The notes under the pieces were generated by a model, which saw nothing but the letters and a program-made list of their open reading frames with translations, was not told the DNA's origin and made no database searches. A stretch of 64,000 nt of DNA, from contig JAHXIP010000006.1 of assembly GCA_025655575.1 (NCBI GenBank), positions 161,810-225,809 on the forward strand. Reading direction: 5' to 3'. The DNA comes from Candidatus Thiodiazotropha sp. (ex Monitilora ramsayi). Lineage in GTDB: Bacteria > Pseudomonadota > Gammaproteobacteria > Chromatiales > Chromatiaceae. The translations under genes were made by a program, and so were the position numbers. Positions 35,297-44,749 of this stretch are shown piece after piece (positions within the stretch are counted from its first letter, which is position 1; each line of letters begins with the position of its first letter).

Positions 35297-36973
35297 TTAG
35301 TCGCCCTGGTTATCCATCTGTTCTTTCAGCAGGTCGCCCAGTGTAGGGGCGCTGGTAGCTGCGTCACGAGCATAGCCCTTGATAGCAGCTGCCTCTTCAT
35401 CGGCATCTTTTGCTTTTATTGAAAGCGAAATTGTACGGTTCTTTCGATCCACACCCAGGAACTTCGCCTCAATATCATCACCTTCTTTCAATATGCTACG
35501 TGCATCTTCGACACGATCACGGGAAAGCTCCGAAGCACGCAGATAACCGTCCACACCATCTTCCAGAGAGATAACGGCGCCTTTGGCATCCACCTCAGCT
35601 ACCTTGCCTCTGACGAAGCTGCCTTTTTCATGAGCGGCCACGAAGGAAGAGAAAGGATCCTGTGCAAGCTGCTTAACACCTAGCGAGATGCGCTCACGTT
35701 CGGGATCGACTGAAAGTACGACTGTCTCCAGCTCATCACCCTTCTTGAACTTGCGAATCGCATCTTCACCCTCATCGTCCCAAGTGATGTCGGAAAGATG
35801 GATCAGACCATCGATACCGCCATCCAGACCGATGAAGATACCAAAATCGGTGATCGATTTGATGCTGCCACTGACATGATCGCCCTTGTTGTGTGTAGCG
35901 GCAAATTCATCCCAGGGATTCGATTTACACTGTTTGATACCGAGGGAAACGCGGCGACGCTCCTCATCGATATCCAGCACCATGACTTCGACTTCATCTC
36001 CCAGGGAGACAATCTTCGAAGGATGTACGTTCTTGTTGGTCCAATCCATCTCGGAGACGTGAACCAAACCTTCGACGCCCTCTTCGATCTCAACAAAACA
36101 GCCGTAATCCGCAATATTGGTAACCTTACCGAACAGGCGTGTGCTTTCTGGATAACGGCGCGCCAATGCGACCCAAGGATCGTCACCCATCTGCTTCAGA
36201 CCCAGGGAGACACGGTTGCGCTCACGATCAAACTTCAAGACTTTAACGTTGATCTCGTCACCGATCTCAACCACCTCTGAAGGATGCTTGACACGCTTCC
36301 AGGCCATATCGGTGATATGCAGCAGACCATCGATACCGCCCAGGTCGACAAATGCACCGTAGTCGGTGAGATTCTTGATCACACCTACGATCTCCTGGCC
36401 TTCCTGGAGATTCTCAAGCAGTTTATCGCGCTCTTCGCTGTACTCCTGCTCAACAACAGCACGGCGTGAGACAACCACATTATTGCGGCGGCGATCGAGT
36501 TTGATCACCTTAAATTCGAGATCCTTACCTTCCAGGTACGCGGTATCACGTACTGGCCGGACATCCACCAGAGAGCCGGGGAGGAACGCACGAATATCGC
36601 TGAGTTCAACAGTGAAGCCGCCTTTGACTTTACCGTTGATTCGACCGATGACGGTCTCGTCAGCTTCATGTGCCTTTTCAAGCTGTTTCCAAGCCTGGTC
36701 ACGCTTGGCCTTTTCACGGGAGAGCCGGGTTGCACCGTAGCCATCTTCCACTGCATCAAGTGCAACTTCGACCTGATCACCGACGGCAACTTCAATCTCA
36801 CCATCTGGATTCAGGAACTGGACACGGGGAATGACGCCTTCAGATTTCAGGCCGGCATTGACGATGACAGCTTCGGACGTGATGTCCATGACGGTACCAA
36901 TGATGATGGCGCCGGTGCGAAGCTGAGTACTGGAGAGGCTCTCCTCAAATAATTCTGCAAAACTTTCGGTCAT
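35297..36973 (-). CDS. rpsA: 30S ribosomal protein S1
   Basis: The largest small-subunit protein (558 aa, normal length), which brings mRNA to the ribosome. It begins [19 protein letters not shown] and contains six S1/OB repeats; four clear ones show GTVMDI..., [40 protein letters not shown] and [20 protein letters not shown]. The C-terminal repeats are shorter and end KEQMDNQGD. It lies between cmk (upstream, 147 bp) and ihfB (downstream), the standard order. Autoregulation through its leader is known in E. coli; the leader here was not analysed further. Confidence 0.98.
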   Translation of the reverse strand: MTESFAELFEESLSSTQLRTGAIIIGTVMDITSEAVIVNAGLKSEGVIPRVQFLNPDGEIEVAVGDQVEVALDAVEDGYGATRLSREKAKRDQAWKQLEKAHEADETVIGRINGKVKGGFTVELSDIRAFLPGSLVDVRPVRDTAYLEGKDLEFKVIKLDRRRNNVVVSRRAVVEQEYSEERDKLLENLQEGQEIVGVIKNLTDYGAFVDLGGIDGLLHITDMAWKRVKHPSEVVEIGDEINVKVLKFDRERNRVSLGLKQMGDDPWVALARRYPESTRLFGKVTNIADYGCFVEIEEGVEGLVHVSEMDWTNKNVHPSKIVSLGDEVEVMVLDIDEERRRVSLGIKQCKSNPWDEFAATHNKGDHVSGSIKSITDFGIFIGLDGGIDGLIHLSDITWDDEGEDAIRKFKKGDELETVVLSVDPERERISLGVKQLAQDPFSSFVAAHEKGSFVRGKVAEVDAKGAVISLEDGVDGYLRASELSRDRVEDARSILKEGDDIEAKFLGVDRKNRTISLSIKAKDADEEAAAIKGYARDAATSAPTLGDLLKEQMDNQGD

Positions 36974-37068
36974 GGGTTTGGGTTTCCTGCAACACTCGGT
37001 TGCATCGACGAAAACAAACTTTATGCGTCAAAGATGTTTCGCCAGTTCGTTAGTAGGTTAAACAAATA

Positions 37069-37085
37069 GCCGGTGATAAACCGGC
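37069..37085 (-). promoter_or_regulatory. Hairpin in the rpsA leader, after cmk
   Basis: Arms GCCGGT (37069–37074) and ACCGGC (37080–37085) around a 5-nt loop, followed on the minus strand by TATTTGTTT. It could be a weak cmk terminator or part of the rpsA leader structure. S1 leaders in other gammaproteobacteria are structured. Confidence 0.35.
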
Positions 37086-37120
37086 CGCCACATCTCATTG
37101 CTTAAGAGCATCGCCTGATG

Positions 37121-37798
37121 TCAGTTTCCCGATAGATCTGCGAAGGTCTCATGTACCTTTCGCATCACTTGGCCGTAAACTTCATCGATCGACAATTGCG
37201 TGGAGTCCAACGTCAACGCACCCTCTGCCGCCTGTAACGGCGCCACTGTGCGTTTGCTGTCACGCTCATCACGCTCTCTGATCTCTTCAATGAGACGGGC
37301 GAGATTAACACCCAATCCCTTTTCTTTCAACTGTTTATAGCGCCTTTTCGCCCTCTCCTCAGGGCTTGCCGTAAGAAAAATCTTAACCTGGGCCTGAGGA
37401 AAAACCACTGTCCCCATATCTCTCCCATCAGCCACAAGTCCAGGGGGTTTTGCATATTTCTGCTGCCATTCCAGCAACGCACTGCGTACCTCTGGAATAA
37501 CCGCCACCTTTGAAGCACGATTTCCGGCCGTTTCCGTGCGAATCTCTCCCGTGACATCCTCACCGGCGAGCATAGCCTGCTCCCCACTAAAAGATAGCGG
37601 CATGTTCCTCGCAAGTTCCGCTATTTTATCAACACTATCAATACTGATATCTTCACGATCAACCATGACACCCAGTACACGGTAGATTGCACCACTATCG
37701 AGAAAATGCCATCCCAGGTGTTCTGCAACCCGCTGGGATATGGTGCCTTTGCCGGAGCCCGAGGGACCATCTACGGTGATAATCCGCACTTGGCTCAC
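37121..37798 (-). CDS. cmk: Cytidylate kinase
   Basis: Phosphorylates CMP and dCMP to the diphosphates; 225 aa, usual length. The P-loop is DGPSGSGKGTISQRVAEHLG right after a short first strand (VRIITV), and later motifs are VADGRDMGTVVFPQAQVKIF and TASPEERAKRRYKQL. I choose GTG 37798 (VSQVRIITVDGP), which overlaps the aroA stop by 4 bp in a GTGA arrangement; the earlier ATG at 37882 would add 28 residues that are only the aroA end read in another frame. It sits between aroA and rpsA, as in Pseudomonas and E. coli. Confidence 0.96.
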   Translation of the reverse strand: MSQVRIITVDGPSGSGKGTISQRVAEHLGWHFLDSGAIYRVLGVMVDREDISIDSVDKIAELARNMPLSFSGEQAMLAGEDVTGEIRTETAGNRASKVAVIPEVRSALLEWQQKYAKPPGLVADGRDMGTVVFPQAQVKIFLTASPEERAKRRYKQLKEKGLGVNLARLIEEIRERDERDSKRTVAPLQAAEGALTLDSTQLSIDEVYGQVMRKVHETFADLSGN

Positions 37799-39120
37799 GA
37801 GACCTCCGACTGTCGAATGTGCAATCCCGTCTGATTCGCGACATGAACGAATCCCGGAAATGACGTATTGACGTTGGCACAATCGAGAATTTCTACTGCT
37901 CCCGAGGCGCGCAGGGCTGCCATGGCGAAGGACATGGCTATTCGATGGTCACCATGACTCTCTACACAGCCGCCGGTCAAACGCCCCCCGCGAATCTTCA
38001 GACCATCCATCGTCGGTTCGGCTTCGATACCCAGTACAGTCAGACCATCCGCCATCACCTGGATTCGGTCACTCTCTTTGACACGTAGCTCCTCGGCACC
38101 GGTAAGACGGGTGACACCCTCTGCACAGGCGGCAGCGATGAACAAGGCCGGGAACTCATCGATCGCCAGCGGCACCAGATCTTCAGGAATATCTATCCCG
38201 TGTAGCCGACTCGAGCGGACACGGATATCAGCCACCGGCTCACCGCCAACTGTTTGTTCGTTTTCAATCTCAATATCGGCGCCCATCAGACGCAGAATCG
38301 ATATCACACCGTCGCGGGTTGGATTGATACCCACGTGCTCTAATACCATCTCTGAATCCGGTGCGATGGTAGCGCCCACAAGAAAAAAGGTGGCGGATGA
38401 GATATCGGCGGGGACATCGATTCGGCAGGCTTTGAGTGCTCCACCGCCGACCAATGAGGCACGACTCCCGTCCCGTTTCACCGGGTAGCCGAATCCCTGC
38501 AACATCCGCTCCGTATGATCCCGGGTAGGGGCTGGTTCAGTCACCACAGTCTCTCCCTGTGCGTAGAGACCGGCTAGCAGTACAGCAGATTTAACCTGCG
38601 CACTGGCCATAGGCAGCGGATAATCGATCCCCTTGAGATGACTGTTGGGTGAAATAACCAATGGTGCCGTACCTGCCTCGGTAGCACCAATGATGGCACC
38701 CATCCTGGTCAGCGGCTCAATGACTCGCTTCATCGGACGCCCTGAAAGCGAACTGTCGCCGGTGAGTGTTATAGCCAGGTCCTGACCAGCCAACAGCCCG
38801 GAAAGGAGCCGCATTGAGGTGCCGGAATTGCCTAAATCCAATGGTGCATCCGGCTCATGCAATCCATGCATGCCGACACCATGGATACTCACCCGTCCGG
38901 CATGGGGGCCTTCTATTTCGACACCCATGGCGCGGAAGGCATTAAGGGTTGCCAGACTGTCTTCGCCTTCGAGAAAACCTGTCACTTCGGTCACCCCATC
39001 CGCCAGGGAACCCAGCATAATCGAGCGGTGGGATATGGATTTGTCGCCGGGTACCCGTAACTTGCCATGGAGGCTACCGCCTGGCTCGACCTGATATTTC
39101 AAAGACTTCTTACCTTGCAT
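37795..39120 (-). CDS. aroA: 3-phosphoshikimate 1-carboxyvinyltransferase (EPSP synthase)
   Basis: Joins shikimate 3-phosphate and PEP to 5-enolpyruvylshikimate 3-phosphate, the sixth shikimate-pathway step; 441 aa. Motifs: SLHGKLRVPGDKSISHRSIM at the N-terminus (Lys and Ser/Arg of the substrate site), LDLGNSGTSMRLLSGLLAGQ, and GAEELRVKESDRIQVMADGL near the C-terminus. The GNSGTSMR pattern, with Gly at a position followed by Ser-Gly-Thr, is the form common in the Pseudomonas/Bacillus-like class. In Pseudomonas the tyrA and aroA parts are one bifunctional chain; here they are separate genes 53 bp apart. Its end overlaps cmk by 4 bp. Confidence 0.97.
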   Translation of the reverse strand: MQGKKSLKYQVEPGGSLHGKLRVPGDKSISHRSIMLGSLADGVTEVTGFLEGEDSLATLNAFRAMGVEIEGPHAGRVSIHGVGMHGLHEPDAPLDLGNSGTSMRLLSGLLAGQDLAITLTGDSSLSGRPMKRVIEPLTRMGAIIGATEAGTAPLVISPNSHLKGIDYPLPMASAQVKSAVLLAGLYAQGETVVTEPAPTRDHTERMLQGFGYPVKRDGSRASLVGGGALKACRIDVPADISSATFFLVGATIAPDSEMVLEHVGINPTRDGVISILRLMGADIEIENEQTVGGEPVADIRVRSSRLHGIDIPEDLVPLAIDEFPALFIAAACAEGVTRLTGAEELRVKESDRIQVMADGLTVLGIEAEPTMDGLKIRGGRLTGGCVESHGDHRIAMSFAMAALRASGAVEILDCANVNTSFPGFVHVANQTGLHIRQSEVS

Positions 39121-39173
39121 TTTATCGATTTACTCAGTGGCGTAATATGTATACAGAAAGTCGTTACAGACCC

Positions 39174-40040
39174 TTACTCCACGCCATCAATATATCTATC
39201 TCTTGCCCGTTTCGCCCGCTCAAAGATTTCCAGCAGACCTTCACTGTCACCCTGCTCAAGAATTGCCGCCAACTCATGAAGCTCATCAGCAAAACGGGTC
39301 AACATGGCGCTTAGGTGATCTTGGTTGGCGAGACAGATGTCGCGCCACATCACCGGATTACTGGAGGCGATACGGGTAAAGTCCCGGAAACCACCCGCAG
39401 CATAACGAAAGATCTCATCATTCTCTTTAAGTCGCGCCAAACTATCCACAAGACTGAATGCCAGCATATGGGGCAGATGACTGGTTGCTGCCAGAATCTC
39501 ATCATGATGCGCAACCGGCATACGGGTAATATCGGCACCACACTGCCGCCACATCAGTTCCACACGAGATATGGCTTTGGGATCTGTCTCCGAAGTGGGT
39601 GTCAAAATCACTCGACGATTCTGGTAGAGCGATGCGAAAGCGGCATCTGCGCCACTGCGCTCTGTTCCCGCGATGGGATGACCCGGTACGAACCAACCCG
39701 GCACCTCTCCGAATACCTCACGCAGATCTTCAATAACACTGCCTTTAACACTACCCGCATCCGTCACTACCGCATTTGACTGCAGATGATCACGCATGCC
39801 GGAAAGTGTCTCTCGCATGGCACCCAACGGTACAGCAAGTAGGACCATGTCGGCGCCATCTACCGCCTCAGCCACATCATGAGTGTAGTGATCGACGATA
39901 CCCAGTCGCTTGGCTTGAACTAAATTCTCTTTACTCCGACCACAACCCACAACTGTCTTGACACTGCCTGTCTCCCGCAAGGCCAGTGCGACTGAGCCAC
40001 CAATCAATCCGACGCCAATAACGGCAAGTCTCTCGATCAT
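39174..40040 (-). CDS. tyrA: Prephenate dehydrogenase (TyrA family)
   Basis: Oxidises prephenate (or arogenate) towards tyrosine with NAD(P); 288 aa. The Rossmann motif is MIERLAVIGVGLIGGSVALA, with VLLAVPLGAMRETL, DAGSVKGSVIEDL, WFVPGHPIAGTERSGADAAF, and TSHLPHMLAFSLVDSL as later family signatures. There is no chorismate-mutase domain (that is on pheA) and no ACT domain. The start is ATG 40040, overlapping the hisC stop by 4 bp (ATGA); a longer frame from 40154 overlaps hisC and has no family similarity. Cofactor and substrate preference cannot be fixed from sequence. Confidence 0.95.
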   Translation of the reverse strand: MIERLAVIGVGLIGGSVALALRETGSVKTVVGCGRSKENLVQAKRLGIVDHYTHDVAEAVDGADMVLLAVPLGAMRETLSGMRDHLQSNAVVTDAGSVKGSVIEDLREVFGEVPGWFVPGHPIAGTERSGADAAFASLYQNRRVILTPTSETDPKAISRVELMWRQCGADITRMPVAHHDEILAATSHLPHMLAFSLVDSLARLKENDEIFRYAAGGFRDFTRIASSNPVMWRDICLANQDHLSAMLTRFADELHELAAILEQGDSEGLLEIFERAKRARDRYIDGVE

Positions 40041-41137
40041 TCTGCCAACACCTTTTGAAGACTTTCCAACAGTCGAGTATTTTCCGCCTCCAGACCGATA
40101 GTGAATCTGAGATGATTCGGCATCGCGTAATTTGCAAGTGGCCGGGTGATGCATCCCAATTGCAATAATGCCTGATCTATCGGCCCAGCATTGCGCGCAA
40201 AATCTACGGTGAGGAAGTTCCCTACCGAGGGAATGTAGTTGAGGCCCAGCTTTTCCATGCCTGCCATTAACTGCGCCATGCCAACCCTGTTAATCTCAAC
40301 AGATCGCGCAATGAATGACGGGTCCTGCAGGGCTGCCAAAGCGCCCACCTGGGCCAGCGTGTTGACATTAAAGGGCTGTCTTACTCGATTCAACAGATCG
40401 GCAATATCGGGATGCGATAGCGCATAACCTATCCGTAGAGAAGCCAGACCGTACGCTTTGGAAAAGGTCCGCGTGACTATCAGATTTGGGAATTCGCTTA
40501 GCCACTGACTGCCATCGGGATAGTCATTCTGATCGACATACTCTGTATATGCCTCATCAAGTACGACGATTACCTGTGCCGGCAGATCGTTAATAAATGC
40601 ATACAATGCCTCTTTGCCGACCCAGGTGCCTGTCGGGTTGTTGGGATTGGCAATCCACACCACCCGTGTCTTGGCAGTGACCCGTTCCCGCATAGCCTGC
40701 AGATCGTGTGCAAAATCCTTGGCGGGGGCAACAACAAGATTTGCGCCTACAGCCTGACTGCTGATCGGATAGACCGCGAAGGCATACTGGGAAAAAAGGG
40801 ATTCACTCCCCGGTGCCAGGAAAACCCGTGCAACCATATCCAGCACATCATTCGAGCCGTTTCCCATGGTGATACATGCGGGGTCGATGCGGTGCTTTTC
40901 GGCGAGTGCCTGTCGCAGTTCGAATCCTCCGCCATCAGGATAGCGCGCCAACTCCGGTATTGCTGACTGGATTGCCTCAGACACCTTGGGGCTGGCGCCC
41001 AATGGGTTTTCATTGGAGGCCAGTTTTATAGATTGGGAGATCCCTAGCTCTCGCTCAAGCTCAGAAATTGGCTTACCTGGTGTGTAGGGTTTGAGTTCAC
41101 TGATACCCGGTGCGGCAATGTCAATAAAGGCATTCAT
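40037..41137 (-). CDS. hisC: Histidinol-phosphate / aromatic aminotransferase
   Basis: PLP-dependent class I/II aminotransferase, 366 aa. The PLP lysine is in TRTFSKAYGLASLRIGYALS, the cofactor Asp/Tyr pair in VVLDEAYTEYV, and ASNENPLGASPKVSEAIQSA is the typical HisC N-terminal segment. The annotation as histidinol-phosphate aminotransferase follows the family. Its place between pheA and tyrA is like Pseudomonas hisC2, and suggests it also transaminates phenylpyruvate and hydroxyphenylpyruvate or prephenate in aromatic amino acid synthesis. That dual role is inferred from position. It overlaps tyrA by 4 bp. Confidence 0.93.
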   Translation of the reverse strand: MNAFIDIAAPGISELKPYTPGKPISELERELGISQSIKLASNENPLGASPKVSEAIQSAIPELARYPDGGGFELRQALAEKHRIDPACITMGNGSNDVLDMVARVFLAPGSESLFSQYAFAVYPISSQAVGANLVVAPAKDFAHDLQAMRERVTAKTRVVWIANPNNPTGTWVGKEALYAFINDLPAQVIVVLDEAYTEYVDQNDYPDGSQWLSEFPNLIVTRTFSKAYGLASLRIGYALSHPDIADLLNRVRQPFNVNTLAQVGALAALQDPSFIARSVEINRVGMAQLMAGMEKLGLNYIPSVGNFLTVDFARNAGPIDQALLQLGCITRPLANYAMPNHLRFTIGLEAENTRLLESLQKVLAE

Positions 41138-41199
41138 CGTCTAATAATTATTTTTCCGCTCAATGCAAACAGGTAATCCGCAGAACAGTAATATCTGCG

Positions 41200-42288
41200 T
41201 TAAAGCACGGCTTTTGGATAGGAGCCGAGCACCTTGAATTGCGAAGCTCCCTGCTCCAGCTCACTCAGCGCTTGAGAAAGTGCCGGATCATCACGATGGC
41301 CATCGACATCGACGAAGAAGACATAGTCCCACTGTCCCCGGCGCGACGGACGCGACTCGATACGTGTCATACTGATCCCATGTTTAGCTAAGGGACTAAG
41401 CATGGCATGCAATCCTCCTGCACGGTTCTGGGTAGAGAACATCAGACTCGTTTTGTCTTCGCCACTTGGCGAGGCATCCTTTTTACCAATGACCAGGAAA
41501 CGGGTCGTGTTACCGGGCTCATCTTCGATATTGGAGGCCAGATGGGACAAATGATAAATATCTGCCGCTGCCTCACCGGCAATCGCGGCAACCCCAGCCT
41601 CCTCTGAAGCCAACCGGGCAGCTTCCGCATTGCTGCCGACTGCGATTCGTTCTGCAGCAGGCAGGTGAAGATCCAGCCAACCCCGACACTGAGCCAGTGA
41701 CTGTGAGTGTGAATAGATCTTCTTAACCTCACCCATCGAGGCTTCGCGGCTAAGCAGATGATGGTTGATACGCAGGCTCACCTCACCACAAATTCGCAGG
41801 GGTGAGTTGAGAAAGGTGTCGAGCGTATGGCTGATCACACCTTCCGTAGAATTTTCTACCGGCACCACACCATAGTGGCAGGCGCCCGCCTCTACCTCAC
41901 GAAAGATATCGGGAATGGCGGCCATTGAATGGGTCGTCACAGCGTGACCAAAATGCTTCACGGCCGCCGTCTGGGTGAAAGTGCCTTCCGGCCCGAGAAA
42001 CGCCACTTTCAATGGTTGTTCCAGGGCCAGGCAGACCGACATGATCTCGCGGAAAAGACCGGCGACCACCTCCCCTTCCAGCGGGCCAGTATCGCGTGAT
42101 TTGACCTGACGCAACACCATCGCTTCTCGCTCAGGCCGATAAAACTCCGCTTGCGGATCCTCATCCAGCTTGATGCGCGCCACCTGTTGTGCCGCTTCAG
42201 CCCGCTCGACAATCAGTGACTGAAGCTGCTGATCGATTTCATCGATCCGCTCACGTGTCTGTTTGAGTTTTTCATCATCACTCATCAC
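41200..42288 (-). CDS. pheA: Bifunctional chorismate mutase / prephenate dehydratase
   Basis: Makes phenylpyruvate from chorismate in two steps; 362 aa. Residues about 5–90 are the AroQ chorismate mutase (LKQTRERIDEIDQQLQSLIV), about 95–270 the prephenate dehydratase (VAFLGPEGTFTQTAAVKHFG, YGVVPVENSTEGVISHTLDT, and the TTRFLVIGKK segment), and about 280–360 an ACT domain (HAMLSPLAKHGISMTRIESR, then PSRRGQWDYVFFVD), which binds phenylalanine for feedback inhibition. The start could be the first or second of two adjacent ATGs. It belongs to the serA–pheA–hisC–tyrA–aroA run on this strand. Confidence 0.97.
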   Translation of the reverse strand: MMSDDEKLKQTRERIDEIDQQLQSLIVERAEAAQQVARIKLDEDPQAEFYRPEREAMVLRQVKSRDTGPLEGEVVAGLFREIMSVCLALEQPLKVAFLGPEGTFTQTAAVKHFGHAVTTHSMAAIPDIFREVEAGACHYGVVPVENSTEGVISHTLDTFLNSPLRICGEVSLRINHHLLSREASMGEVKKIYSHSQSLAQCRGWLDLHLPAAERIAVGSNAEAARLASEEAGVAAIAGEAAADIYHLSHLASNIEDEPGNTTRFLVIGKKDASPSGEDKTSLMFSTQNRAGGLHAMLSPLAKHGISMTRIESRPSRRGQWDYVFFVDVDGHRDDPALSQALSELEQGASQFKVLGSYPKAVL

Positions 42289-42312
42289 TGGCTGTCATTT
42301 CTTAGGTTCAAT

Positions 42313-43491
42313 TTAGCTTTTCGCACTTCCCAGAGAACGCACCGACAACACCCCCTCGATGGAAGACAAGGTGTCAAGCAGTTGCTGGGAAGGCTCCTTG
42401 TCCACATCAAGCAGGGTCACGGCCACATCGTCTCGGGATTTGTTGAGCATGTCCAGAATGTTCAATCCCTCTTCACCCAGGTCACTGGAAATCTGCCCGA
42501 CCATATTGGGTACATTACTGTTGACGACAGCAATCCGATACCCCCCATTGCGAGGCAGATTGATCATGGGGAAATTGACAGCGTTGGTGATATTGCCGTT
42601 TTCCAGGTAATCACTGACCTCTTCAGCGACCATGATCGCACAGTTATCCTCGGCTTCCTTAGTCGAAGCACCGAGATGTGGCAGCGTAATAACGCGAGGA
42701 TGATCCTTCAGGAGATTGCAGGGAAAGTCACATACATAGGCATAGAGATGACCGCTATCGAGCGCCTCCACGACAGCGGCATCATCGATAATGCCATTGC
42801 GGGCAAAATTGAGCAGCACCGCACCCGGCTTCATCAACTTGATGCGCTCGGCATTGATGGTGTTGGCTGTGGCGTCAGTTAGCGGCACATGGAAAGTGAC
42901 AAAATCCGATTTAGACAGCAGATCGTCCACACTCAGCGCCTGCTCCACCTCTGAGGCCAGCTTCCAAGCGCTTTGCACCGTGATAGTGGGATCGTAGCCG
43001 GTCACCTTCATACCCAGCGCACGACAAGCGTTGGCCACCTTGACACCAATGGCGCCAAGACCGATAACCCCCATTGTTCTACCAGGCAATTCGAAGCCGA
43101 CGAAATTCTTTTTCCCTGCCTCGACCTGTTTGGTGATTTCCGCATCTTCAGCGGAAAGTCCGGTAGCGAATCGCCAGGCCTGCCCGAGATTCCTTGCTGC
43201 GATCAGCGCACCGGCCATTACCAGCTCTTTAACTGCATTGGCATTGGCGCCTGGTGCGTTGAAGACAGGTATCCCCTTTGCCGTCATATCGGCCACAGGG
43301 ATATTGTTGACACCAGCACCGGCTCTACCGATCGCCTTTACGGTTTCCGGCACGGTCATGTCATGCATCTTGTAAGAGCGCAACAGGATTGCGTCCGGAT
43401 GAGCGATCTCGGAAGCCACTTCGTAGCTATCCCGCGGCAGTCGATCCAGTCCTGCCACGGAGATATTGTTGAGAGTCAGAATTTTGTACAT
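42313..43491 (-). CDS. serA: D-3-phosphoglycerate dehydrogenase
   Basis: First step of serine synthesis, 3-phosphoglycerate to 3-phosphohydroxypyruvate with NAD; 392 aa. Features are the Rossmann motif MGVIGLGAIGVKVANACRAL, FNAPGANANAVKELVMAGAL, LLNFARNGIIDDAAVVEALD, and the catalytic His in VITLPHLGASTKEAEDNCAI. The last ~75 residues are an ACT domain (YRIAVVNSNVPNMVGQISSD), the site of serine control. It lies between pheA and serC, which encodes the next serine step. In Pseudomonas this place holds no such gene, so this is an insertion or retained gene that gathers two serine steps. Confidence 0.95.
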   Translation of the reverse strand: MYKILTLNNISVAGLDRLPRDSYEVASEIAHPDAILLRSYKMHDMTVPETVKAIGRAGAGVNNIPVADMTAKGIPVFNAPGANANAVKELVMAGALIAARNLGQAWRFATGLSAEDAEITKQVEAGKKNFVGFELPGRTMGVIGLGAIGVKVANACRALGMKVTGYDPTITVQSAWKLASEVEQALSVDDLLSKSDFVTFHVPLTDATANTINAERIKLMKPGAVLLNFARNGIIDDAAVVEALDSGHLYAYVCDFPCNLLKDHPRVITLPHLGASTKEAEDNCAIMVAEEVSDYLENGNITNAVNFPMINLPRNGGYRIAVVNSNVPNMVGQISSDLGEEGLNILDMLNKSRDDVAVTLLDVDKEPSQQLLDTLSSIEGVLSVRSLGSAKS

Positions 43492-43600
43492 GCTATTTCT
43501 CTGTCTACTGCTTTATACGCAATGTGCATTGGTGAAGTGTAAAGCTGCCTGGCGCTAAGCTTTCGATTGCGGCCATCACACTTTCACTATGCTGCTGTTA

Positions 43601-44683
43601 TTAACCGTTAACCCGTTCGAACTCTGCCATGAAGTCGACCAGCGTCTTGACCCCATCCTCAGGCATAGCGTTGTAAATACTGGCACGCATACCGCCTACG
43701 GAGCGATGACCCTTCAGGGTTTTGAGGCCCACGGCACCCGCTTCCTGCAGAAATTTGGCATCCAGTTCCGAATCGGCCAATGTGAATGGCACATTCATCC
43801 AGGAACGACTCTCTACCGCTACGGGATTGGCGTAAAAACCAGAATTGTCGATTGCGCTGTAGAGGGCCTGCGCCTTGCGCTGATTGATTTCAGCCATAGC
43901 ACCGAGCCCACCTTTATCAAGCAGCCATTTGAAAACCAAGCCGGCGAGATACCAACCATAGGTGGGTGGTGTGTTGTACATGGAACCGTTGTCATTGTGC
44001 GTGGCGTATTGAAACATCACAGGCGTCCCATCGACCGCATTGCCGATAAGATCCTCGCGCACAATGGCCAGTGTGAGACCTGCAGGTCCGATATTCTTCT
44101 GTGCACCGGCATAAATAATGCCGTAACGAGACACATCAATCGGCCGGGAGAGAATCGTGGATGAGAAGTCTGCTATCAGAGGGACATCTCCCGTCTCCGG
44201 CACATAAGGAAACTCCACCCCTTGGATGGTCTCATTGGGCGTATAGTGGACATATGCAGCATCACCACTCAGATTAAGTTCGGACTGAGCCGGCGTGGAA
44301 GTAAATTTACCCGCTTCCGTGGTTGCTGCGATATTGACATCCGCATAACGCTTGGCTTCGGCAATGGCCTTTTTGGACCAGGAACCGGTGTTGATGTAGT
44401 CCACTCGCTTGTTGTCACGGGTCAGGTTCATCGGCACCATGGCGAACTGACTTGAGGCACCACCCTGCAGAAACAGTACCTTATAGTTCTCCGGCACGGC
44501 CAGAAGCTGCCTGAGATCGGCTTCGGCCTGCTCGGCAATCGACATGAACTCCTTACCGCGATGGCTCATCTCCATCACCGACATACCGGCGCCACGCCAA
44601 TCCACCATCTCTGTCTGGGCCTGTTGCAGTACAGCTTCAGGTAACATGGCCGGTCCGGCACTGAAATTAAAGACTCGTGACAT
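43601..44683 (-). CDS. serC: Phosphoserine aminotransferase
   Basis: PLP enzyme of serine and pyridoxine synthesis: 3-phosphohydroxypyruvate to phosphoserine; 360 aa. It begins [20 protein letters not shown], a family signature. PLP contacts are visible in [17 protein letters not shown], and the Schiff-base lysine lies in [19 protein letters not shown]. The end [20 protein letters not shown] is also standard. It follows gyrA by 66 bp on the same strand and precedes the serA gene by 109 bp. Confidence 0.97.
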   Translation of the reverse strand: MSRVFNFSAGPAMLPEAVLQQAQTEMVDWRGAGMSVMEMSHRGKEFMSIAEQAEADLRQLLAVPENYKVLFLQGGASSQFAMVPMNLTRDNKRVDYINTGSWSKKAIAEAKRYADVNIAATTEAGKFTSTPAQSELNLSGDAAYVHYTPNETIQGVEFPYVPETGDVPLIADFSSTILSRPIDVSRYGIIYAGAQKNIGPAGLTLAIVREDLIGNAVDGTPVMFQYATHNDNGSMYNTPPTYGWYLAGLVFKWLLDKGGLGAMAEINQRKAQALYSAIDNSGFYANPVAVESRSWMNVPFTLADSELDAKFLQEAGAVGLKTLKGHRSVGGMRASIYNAMPEDGVKTLVDFMAEFERVNG

Positions 44684-44749
44684 CTTTTCCTCTCGACTTA
44701 TTGATTCAAAATACGATTTACCCAGACTTCGAGGTTTTGGGCTAACCTG

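Noticed and set aside
37799..37882. Longer cmk start inside aroA
   Set aside because: The extra residues are out-of-frame aroA sequence; a GTGA overlap at 37795–37798 is the normal arrangement.
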